Assembly (NCBI GenBank): GCA_946480545.1
Contig: CAMLKY010000029.1
Coordinates: forward strand, 1-11,126
Direction: 5' to 3'
Length of the DNA: 11,126 nucleotides
Origin: an uncultured Acidobacteriota bacterium
Lineage (GTDB): Bacteria; Acidobacteriota; Blastocatellia; Pyrinomonadales; Pyrinomonadaceae
The translations under genes and the position numbers were made by a program. The notes below the pieces were generated by a model, which saw nothing but the letters and a program-made list of their open reading frames with translations, searched no databases and had not been told where the DNA came from. Position 1 is the stretch's first letter. Every line of letters begins with the position of its first letter. Of this stretch, positions 5,253 to 11,126 are shown in pieces.

Positions 5253-7403
5253 TTACCTCGGGACGGATACCTCAATGTGCGACGGAAATTTCGATGAGCG
5301 ATAGACCTTCTGTGTCGCCGATTGATAATCGCTGTCGGGTGCGAGAAGGATATTGGGAACGAACTTCTGCGGATTACGGTTGTAGAGCGGGAACCAGGTG
5401 CTCTGGACCTGCACCATGATGCGGTGTCCCTTCCGGAACGTGTAATCGTTGCCGCGCAGGTCTATCGAATATGCGGTGACCTCGTTCGGCTCCAATGACG
5501 ATGCTTTCTCGTAGCTCTTCAAGAATCGCCCACGAAAGATCTCGCTCGCGACCATCAACTCATAGTTTGCCATCTTCGCATCCGCGTAGTCGCCCGGATA
5601 AACATCGATCAGCTTCACGACCCAGTCACTGTCCGACCCACTTGTCGATGCGAACAGCTTCGCGATTATGTCTCCGCTGACCGTCACATCTTCCGTCAGA
5701 ACATCTGTCTTCCACGCGAGAACATCCTTTCGACCGGCAAGAAAGCTCTGATCGTCCACGAGCCACGTGAACCAAGTCGATCCCGGACCGTAGGTTTGAA
5801 TTATCGGGCGCTTGCGGTAGGGTACCGGATTCGCCGGGTCCGAAACGTATGAGTCGAACGCGTTATTACCGCCCGCCGGCTTCTCGAATGAGAGCTTTCC
5901 GTTAGCGTGCAGATACAACCCTCGCTTTTGAACGCCGTCGCCGGGCGCCCACGAATCATAGGCCATCCAGCGATTTGAACCTGAACGGAAGATGCTCGCC
6001 TCGGGAAGCTTCAAGGTCCCCTTGCCGTGTAGGTGATAGGCGAAGAAGGGTGCCTGGATCTCAGACCTGTAATAACGGCCGGTGTCGCTGCCAAAGTCTA
6101 CGGGCCCGAGACGCCTGCCGCGGCCGCCCCAGCCGCCGTGATTCCACGGCCCCATTACGAGGTTCACCTGATCGTCGCGATCGGTTTTTTCAAGAGTTTC
6201 ATATAGAGCGAGCGGTCCATAAAGATCCTCCTGGTCCCACCATCCGCCGACGATCAGCGTCGGCACGCTCGTGTCTTTCAGATATAGATTTGTCGCCTTT
6301 GCCTGCCAGTACGAATCCCAGGTGGGATGATCAATGAAGGCCTTCCACGAATGCGACTTCGTCGCGAGGTCGCGTGCTAATACGGGAAGCTTTGTCTCCT
6401 TCAGATACCAGTCGTACAGATCCGCGCTCTCGATCTTAACGCTGCCGCCCTTTGCTGCCATCTCAAGCGGCACCGCCCAGTGATGTGCGTACGTCTGACG
6501 AAACGCACCGTTGTGCGCAAAGTCATCGCCCATCCAGAGGTCCGTGACAGGCGCTTGTGGAGACGAAGCCTTGAGCGCGGGATGCGGATCGAGCAGCGCT
6601 ACCGCCGCCGTCCAGCCGTCATATGAAACGCCCATGATGCCGACGCGCCCGTTATTCATCGGGACGTTCTTCAGAAGGTACTCGATCGTGTCGTACGTGT
6701 CGGTGCTCTCATCCGTCGATTTCGGATCGCGCTTGTCGCGCGGCGGCCGAAGCATCTCGAACACACCTTCGGAATCCGTACGCCCGCGGATGTCCTGGAA
6801 GACGAAGATGTAACCGTCTTTCACTAGCTCGGGTCTCGAGCCGTTGACGCCCGCCGAGCTCCAGCCCTTCACTCCATACGGCGTGCGCGACATCAGGAAC
6901 GGCAGCTTTTGGGTCTGGTTCTCTGGTGAAAGGATGACGGTGAAAAGCTTGACGCCGTCGCGCATCGGGATCATTACCTCGGTCTTCTTGAAGGCCACGC
7001 GTGTGTCCTTTGCGGGTTGATCGGCAGTTTTCTTGGTATGAAATTCCGACCCGCCCTGCCGCCAGATCATTCCGGTTACGCGACCCGTCGCATCACGGAC
7101 AAACTCGGCGCTCGCCGGGAGAGCCTTTGCGAAGAACTGGTTCTCGGCCGACGGAAACATCTCGAGCTTATCCTGGTTAATGACCTGCAAATAGTACTTG
7201 TCGCCCTCGCGAAAGAACGAGAAGATCGTCCCGCCAAGGTTTACGCTGTCCTCGTACTGCCCAACATACTTGTCGAACGACGCCGGATCGATCTTTATCT
7301 CGACAGGCGATGGCTGAGCCGCGGGCTGTTGTGCCCGCGCGGGCACGACGACGACAAGAGACAAAACAAGAAGTGACAGCAGGACACGGATTCGGTGATT
7401 CAT
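5253..7403 (-). CDS. Secreted CocE/NonD-family hydrolase, alpha-amino-acid ester hydrolase-like
   Basis: A signal peptide (MNHRIRVLLSLLVLSLVVVV, cleavage after ARA near 24) sends this 716-residue enzyme out of the cytoplasm. Residues about 38-120 (FDKYVGQYE ... GRVTGMIWRQGG) look like a DUF3471-type beta domain. The S15/CocE hydrolase domain follows from about 140 (VMIPMRDGVKL). Its triad is Ser260 in MGVSYDGW, Asp390 in GGWWDQED and His422 in GPWNHGG. The C-terminal part from about 490 is the jelly-roll domain of the family (VSGDIIAKLFASTS, RKGHRIMVQVQSTWFP). Asp294, Glu392 and Asp393 stand where alpha-amino-acid ester hydrolases carry the acidic cluster that holds the substrate ammonium group, so it likely acts on esters or amides with a free alpha-amino group. 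Cocaine-esterase or glutaryl-acylase specificity is less likely. No clear Shine-Dalgarno sequence precedes the ATG. Confidence 0.9.
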   Translation of the reverse strand: MNHRIRVLLSLLVLSLVVVVPARAQQPAAQPSPVEIKIDPASFDKYVGQYEDSVNLGGTIFSFFREGDKYYLQVINQDKLEMFPSAENQFFAKALPASAEFVRDATGRVTGMIWRQGGSEFHTKKTADQPAKDTRVAFKKTEVMIPMRDGVKLFTVILSPENQTQKLPFLMSRTPYGVKGWSSAGVNGSRPELVKDGYIFVFQDIRGRTDSEGVFEMLRPPRDKRDPKSTDESTDTYDTIEYLLKNVPMNNGRVGIMGVSYDGWTAAVALLDPHPALKASSPQAPVTDLWMGDDFAHNGAFRQTYAHHWAVPLEMAAKGGSVKIESADLYDWYLKETKLPVLARDLATKSHSWKAFIDHPTWDSYWQAKATNLYLKDTSVPTLIVGGWWDQEDLYGPLALYETLEKTDRDDQVNLVMGPWNHGGWGGRGRRLGPVDFGSDTGRYYRSEIQAPFFAYHLHGKGTLKLPEASIFRSGSNRWMAYDSWAPGDGVQKRGLYLHANGKLSFEKPAGGNNAFDSYVSDPANPVPYRKRPIIQTYGPGSTWFTWLVDDQSFLAGRKDVLAWKTDVLTEDVTVSGDIIAKLFASTSGSDSDWVVKLIDVYPGDYADAKMANYELMVASEIFRGRFLKSYEKASSLEPNEVTAYSIDLRGNDYTFRKGHRIMVQVQSTWFPLYNRNPQKFVPNILLAPDSDYQSATQKVYRSSKFPSHIEVSVPR

Positions 7404-7489
7404 AGTGCTAGTTTACGTGATAAGAACGTGAAGGTTTAGAACGACGGCGCGAATCGCTCATCAAGCAGCAAATGGTATTTTGAGGACGC

Positions 7490-7527
7490 TCAGCAAAAAA
7501 GACTGCTCTTTCAGCAGTCTTTTTTTG
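7490..7527 (-). terminator. Intrinsic terminator after the class A PBP gene
   Basis: AGACTGCT (7500-7507) and AGCAGTCT (7513-7520) form an 8-bp stem with a 5-base loop, flanked by an A-run on one side and a T-run on the other. On the minus strand the hairpin ends in six T. It starts within a few bases of the PBP stop codon at 7530-7532 and closes the rodA-PBP transcript. Because the flanks are symmetrical it can also stop plus-strand transcription. The remaining gap to 7403 shows nothing clear beyond space for the hydrolase promoter. Confidence 0.9.
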
Positions 7528-7529
7528 AT

Positions 7530-10103
7530 CTAACCATCGCCTTTCTTACCCTTTCGCTTCCGGCCTTCAGGCTGGTCGGCGGGTTGCGGGTCCGGGTTCC
7601 GAGGCGGCGGTGCCTGCGGTATTGCCGGTCGCGCGGTGGGCGGATTATCCGTAGATGGATTCGACTTCGGTGCGTCGGTCGTACCGGGGCTCGAATCCGT
7701 ACCGGTCGGCGCTGCCGGATCCGTCGCAGCCGAACCGGTGCCGGCATCCGCCGCGGCGGCTGCCTGTGCGGCACCCGACTTAATGGCCGCCTGCTCGGCT
7801 TTTTCGAGCTTCTCTAACTCCTCACGCTTATTGCGTTCCATCAGGGTCTTGATCTCGGGCGGGATCGGCGGAACGGCGGGGAAGTTCTCCCGTGGCTTGT
7901 CCTTCATGAACGCACTCATAAAGCCGTTAAAGAACGGCAACGCTCCGGCGCCGCCTGTCATTCCGCTTCCGAGTGATTCTTTTCTCTCGGGATTTCCCAT
8001 CCAGACACCGGTGACATACGACGGCGTATATCCGATGAACCAAACGTCGGTATGATCGTTAACCGTGCCCGTCTTTCCTGCGAGCGGATGCCCCGCGGCG
8101 TTCGCCCCCGCGGCCGTTCCGCCATTAACGACGCCTCGCATCATGTCCACCATCGTGAGCGCAACGTACTCGCTGGTCACCTTTGAGGATGTATTCTTCC
8201 ACTCTTCAAGCAGGGTGCCGTCGCGGCTGTAAACCTTTCGGATCATGTGTGGATGAACACGGATCCCCTTGTTCGGAAATGCCGAGTATGCCGACGTCAT
8301 CTCGAGCAGCGATGCCTCACTCGCACCAAGCGCCGACGGAAGGCTCGGTGCCATCGGGTTCGTAATGCCGAACCGACGGACCATCTGTCCACCTGCCTGG
8401 ATACCCACCTGCTCCAGCAAATGCACCGCCGCGAGGTTCAGCGATTTGGCGAGTGCAACCTTCATTGGAACGTTCGCATGACTCGTGCTGCCGTCATAGT
8501 TGTGCGGCATCCAACCGCCGCGCTTTATCGGCGCACCGCTGACGAGCATGTCGGGCGTCATTCCGTCTTCAACAGCCGCCGTGTATATGAACGGCTTGTA
8601 GGCTGATCCGGTTTGACGGAGGCCCTGCGTCGCGTTATTAAATTTGCTGGTGTGAAAATCATAGCCACCCACCATCGCGACGATCTCGCCGTTCTTCGCA
8701 TTGATCGAAACAAGCGAAGCCTGGATCTCGGGAACCTGGGATAGCTCGACCTGAAGGATCTGATTCTCGTTATCTACTTTTTTCACGAGAAATTCTGCCA
8801 GGAAGCCGGGCTTTAACTCTTCACGCGGTCCCTTCCCACTCCGGCCCATGTCGGCTCGTGTGACGACCGCTTTGTATTTGCCAAAGCGGACACCGACCTC
8901 ATCCGCTCCCGGATTCTGACGAACAATGAGTCCTTTGATGTACTCGCCCTCGTCATACTCGTCGCCGAACCAGTCGGCATGCTTGTAGGACGCGAGCTTA
9001 TTCGCGATCTCCTTCTCGTCCGTCAACGGATTCCCTTCCGCATCGACGAGAATATTCTGGTAATCGGAACGCCATCGCCGATTGCGGTCAAAAGCACGCA
9101 ACCGCTCTCGGATCACCTTGGTAGCGATCTTTTGCGCCTCGACGTTGATGGTGGTGTAGACCTTCAAGCCGCCTTGGGCAACACGCGTCGTGTATTCGTT
9201 CTCGAGATAACGGCGGATCTCTTCGACCGGATAATCCCACGCAGTCGATTTCGGAAGCGATTGGTAGTATGCCGTGTCAGCCAGCTTTATCGGTTTCGCT
9301 TTCGCCGCTTCGACCGCGGACTCCGAATATCGATCGGGAAAATACTTCGCCATCTGATCGAGCACGATGTCGCGACGCATCTTAGCCTTTTCCATGTTTC
9401 GGGTCGGCGAATACTCGGGCGATTTTGGGATCGCGGCGAGGAGGGCCGCTTCTTCAAGGCTAAGGTCCTTGAGCGATTTGCCGAAGTAGGTTCGCGAACC
9501 AGCCTCGAAACCGTACGCGCCGGCACCGAGGAAAACGTAGTTCATGTACATCTCCAGGATCTGGCGCTTTGTGTAAAATCGCTCGATCTGGAGTGCGACC
9601 GCCCACTCGTTCACCTTTCTGGAGTACGTCTGGTCCTTGTAGAGAAAAAGATTCTTGGCGAGCTGCTGCGTGAGCGTCGAGCCGCCCTCGAGCCTGCCGC
9701 CGGTGAGGTTCTTGAAGATCACGCCCGCGATCCGGTACGGATCGATGCCTATATGGTTGTAGAAGCGATTGTCCTCGATCGCGATCAAAGCGTCTTCGAC
9801 ATTCTGCGGAATATCTCCCTCTTTGATCGGTATCCGCTTCTCGATAGCGAATTCTGCGAGCACGGTCTCACCGTCGTCGGCGTAGATGGTCGTCACCTGG
9901 GGCGGTCGGTACGTGGCAAGCGCCGAGACCTCGACCGAGTAGCGAGAGTTGTTCAGGTAGTAAGAAAACAGGACCCCAGTGAGCGCTCCCGCTGAGACAG
10001 CGAGCATGAGCGCCAAAGTCAGCCAAGTCAGCTTTGAACCGAAACTGCTTTTTGCCTCGACTGACCGAACTTCCCTTTCAACAATTCTTCTTTCTCTAGC
10101 CAT
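7530..10103 (-). CDS. Class A penicillin-binding protein (PBP1A type), bifunctional glycosyltransferase/transpeptidase
   Basis: This 857-residue inner-membrane enzyme polymerises lipid II into glycan strands and cross-links the stem peptides. A basic cytoplasmic tail (1-25) is followed by one membrane helix (about 26-49). The GT51 domain (about 70-250) has the catalytic Glu110 in IEDNRFYNHIGID, GGSTLTQQLAKNLF (140-153), RKVNEWAVALQIE with Glu166, and YMNYVFLGAGAYGFEAGSR. An OB-like insert occupies about 340-455. The transpeptidase domain has the acyl-serine Ser500 in TGSAYKPF (SxxK), SLN at 554-556 and KTGT at 677-680. All catalytic motifs are intact. Beyond about 745 lies a charged helix and then a long Ala/Thr/Pro-rich tail ending in RKRKGKKGDG. 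AAGG 4 bases before the ATG is the likely ribosome site. It follows rodA by 74 bases on the same strand and ends at a terminator, so the two are probably one transcript. Confidence 0.95.
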   Translation of the reverse strand: MARERRIVEREVRSVEAKSSFGSKLTWLTLALMLAVSAGALTGVLFSYYLNNSRYSVEVSALATYRPPQVTTIYADDGETVLAEFAIEKRIPIKEGDIPQNVEDALIAIEDNRFYNHIGIDPYRIAGVIFKNLTGGRLEGGSTLTQQLAKNLFLYKDQTYSRKVNEWAVALQIERFYTKRQILEMYMNYVFLGAGAYGFEAGSRTYFGKSLKDLSLEEAALLAAIPKSPEYSPTRNMEKAKMRRDIVLDQMAKYFPDRYSESAVEAAKAKPIKLADTAYYQSLPKSTAWDYPVEEIRRYLENEYTTRVAQGGLKVYTTINVEAQKIATKVIRERLRAFDRNRRWRSDYQNILVDAEGNPLTDEKEIANKLASYKHADWFGDEYDEGEYIKGLIVRQNPGADEVGVRFGKYKAVVTRADMGRSGKGPREELKPGFLAEFLVKKVDNENQILQVELSQVPEIQASLVSINAKNGEIVAMVGGYDFHTSKFNNATQGLRQTGSAYKPFIYTAAVEDGMTPDMLVSGAPIKRGGWMPHNYDGSTSHANVPMKVALAKSLNLAAVHLLEQVGIQAGGQMVRRFGITNPMAPSLPSALGASEASLLEMTSAYSAFPNKGIRVHPHMIRKVYSRDGTLLEEWKNTSSKVTSEYVALTMVDMMRGVVNGGTAAGANAAGHPLAGKTGTVNDHTDVWFIGYTPSYVTGVWMGNPERKESLGSGMTGGAGALPFFNGFMSAFMKDKPRENFPAVPPIPPEIKTLMERNKREELEKLEKAEQAAIKSGAAQAAAAADAGTGSAATDPAAPTGTDSSPGTTDAPKSNPSTDNPPTARPAIPQAPPPRNPDPQPADQPEGRKRKGKKGDG

Positions 10104-10112
10104 AAAACCTTG

Positions 10113-10163
10113 GTTCGGAGTACAGGCTTCAGCCTGTCACAGGCTGAAGCCTGCACTCCGAAC
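10113..10163. repeat. Near-perfect palindrome between rodA and the PBP gene
   Basis: The arms 10113-10137 and 10139-10163 are 25 bases each and differ at one position, with a single base between them. The core repeats GGCTTCAGCC and its flank reads CGGAGT. No T-run follows on the minus strand, so simple termination is not expected. It takes up most of the 74-base gap between the rodA stop and the PBP ATG and ends 9 bases before that ATG, over the possible ribosome site region. The form fits a REP-like dispersed element and could lower or stabilise PBP expression relative to rodA. Confidence 0.9.
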
Positions 10164-10177
10164 TACAAACTTCGAAC

Positions 10178-11125
10178 CTAGTTCACAAACCTTCGCATCT
10201 TTACACTCACGGCAAAACCGATCGCGATAAATGTCGAAAGAATCGCCGACAATCCGGCGCTCATCAGCGGCAGCGGCACTCCGATGACCGGAAGAAACCC
10301 GAGAGCCATACCGACGTTAATAAAGATCTGAAACGCCAACGCTGTCGCGATGGCCATTATAACAAGCATGCCGGGACGCTCTGAAGCCGACCGCGCTCCG
10401 GCGATCAGCCGCGATAAGAGCAATGCGTAAGCTATCAACAGCGAGACGCACCCGATAAATCCTGTGTTCTCGGCCGCAACCGCAAAGATAAAATCAGTCT
10501 GCGGAGCGGGCAGGAACTTCAACACGCTCTGTGATGTTTCATGATCGCCCTTGATACCAGAGAGTCCACCTTTGCCGACGGTGATGATCGACTGCATCGT
10601 GTGATAGCCGAACCCGCGAGGGTCGGCGCTTTCGGGATCGATGATAGCGTTGATGCGTTCCTGCTGATACCGCTTGATGACGTTGGTCTGGACACCGATA
10701 TAGTAGCTGGCCGGTATAAAGATCGCCGCCGCCACGAGCGCGATGACGACGTAACGTATCTTGACCGCCGAGAGGAATAAGACGGCCGCGAGGATCGGGA
10801 AATACGTCAACGCCTGTCCGGCGTCTGGCTCGAGCATGATCAACCCGACCGGCCCGGCAAGGATCGCGCCGCCGACGAGCATTTCACGTAAGCTTAGCGA
10901 GCCGGAACGTTTCGGGCCGAAGTACTTGGCAAGCATCAACACCGTCGGGATCTTCACAAATTCCGACGGCTGGAACTGGCCGATCACCGGCAGCTTCAGC
11001 CATGCCTGCTGGCCGTTTACCTCGACGCCCAGCGGCGTCAGGACGAGTGCAAGCAGAATCAGTCCAAACCCGTAAAAGAACGGTGCAAGCTCGATGATGC
11101 GACGGTAATCGCTGAACGCAATTAC
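10178..11125 (-). CDS. rodA: RodA-type SEDS peptidoglycan glycosyltransferase (right-edge partial)
   Basis: The frame is open from the right edge, so the N-terminus is outside the window; 315 residues are visible. An internal GTG at 10987 is not taken as the start, because the 46 codons before it continue the family (VNGQQAWLKLP leading into FQPSEFVKIP, matching the RodA/FtsW segment). SEDS proteins polymerise glycan strands at the membrane together with a class B PBP. Visible hallmarks are the QPSE motif (52-55), EPDAGQALT (99-107), the periplasmic loop KGGLSGIKG and the catalytic aspartate in APQTDFIFAVAAE (Asp211 of the visible part). Seven or so hydrophobic segments are present. The closing motif reads PLPLMSAGLS where most relatives have SYGGS. 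RodA rather than FtsW is favoured by the sequence style and the PBP neighbour, but FtsW is not excluded. A PBP2 gene may lie beyond the edge. Confidence 0.88.
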   Translation of the reverse strand, partial: VIAFSDYRRIIELAPFFYGFGLILLALVLTPLGVEVNGQQAWLKLPVIGQFQPSEFVKIPTVLMLAKYFGPKRSGSLSLREMLVGGAILAGPVGLIMLEPDAGQALTYFPILAAVLFLSAVKIRYVVIALVAAAIFIPASYYIGVQTNVIKRYQQERINAIIDPESADPRGFGYHTMQSIITVGKGGLSGIKGDHETSQSVLKFLPAPQTDFIFAVAAENTGFIGCVSLLIAYALLLSRLIAGARSASERPGMLVIMAIATALAFQIFINVGMALGFLPVIGVPLPLMSAGLSAILSTFIAIGFAVSVKMRRFVN

Positions 11126-11126
11126 C

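Noticed and set aside
7511..7817. Arg-rich open frames on both strands over the PBP tail
   Set aside because: They arise from the repetitive GC-rich codons of the Ala/Pro/Thr tail read in other frames; the product is almost only Arg, Pro and Gly.
8979..9995. A 338-residue plus-strand open frame opposite the PBP gene
   Set aside because: It is fully antisense to the GT51 and linker region of a PBP whose motifs are all intact. Its composition is Arg/Leu/Val-rich with no recognisable domain, as expected from the complement of a GC-rich gene.
1..11126. A defence, mobile or biosynthetic gene system
   Set aside because: The genes are housekeeping or scattered enzymes (lipB, rodA, PBP, exporter, hydrolases). 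No nuclease, transposase, recombinase, toxin-antitoxin pair or clustered pathway is seen.

Overview
The window is an 11.1 kb stretch of an ordinary-looking bacterial chromosome with moderately high GC. It holds nine genes, seven complete and two cut by the window edges. The mix suggests an Acidobacteriota-type organism, perhaps Blastocatellia/Pyrinomonadales. The hints are an Asn/Ser-rich lipoprotein linker, a large periplasmic CocE-type hydrolase with an N-terminal DUF3471-like domain, a RodA-class A PBP pair, and long intergenic hairpins. This placement is an inference from style, not from a marker gene.

Layout. At 2-103 (+) is the 3' end of an unidentified gene. It converges on an unidentified 142-aa protein (148-576, -), whose intrinsic terminator overlaps the end of the first gene. 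An exported thioredoxin-fold protein with a one-cysteine WCGNW site (618-1379, +) then converges, through a bidirectional terminator (1401-1440), on a small exported helical protein (1458-1988, -). A plus-strand run follows: lipB (2037-2726), a two-domain lipoprotein (2756-3703), a SugE/Gdx-type guanidinium exporter (3819-4139) and an alpha/beta-hydrolase esterase (4371-5114). It converges, through a long hairpin, on a minus-strand run. In transcription order that run is rodA (from beyond the right edge to 10178), a class A penicillin-binding protein (10103-7530) ending at a clear terminator, and a secreted hydrolase (7403-5253) with an alpha-amino-acid-ester-hydrolase-like active site.

The clearest functional pairing is RodA, a SEDS glycan polymerase, with the bifunctional PBP; both build peptidoglycan. 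LipB serves lipoate attachment. Gdx exports guanidinium. The two hydrolases are likely scavenging or detoxifying enzymes, with unknown substrates.

The most notable non-coding signals are three long, mutually unrelated inverted repeats in three intergenic gaps (3727-3802, 5145-5227, 10113-10163) and a weaker foldable element in the 231-bp gap before the esterase (4236-4307). No gap without a gene exceeds 300 bases. I see no tRNA, rRNA, CRISPR array, transposase, phage gene or defence system. I do not think the window holds a new multi-gene system; the interest is in the repeats and in a few proteins with altered motifs.
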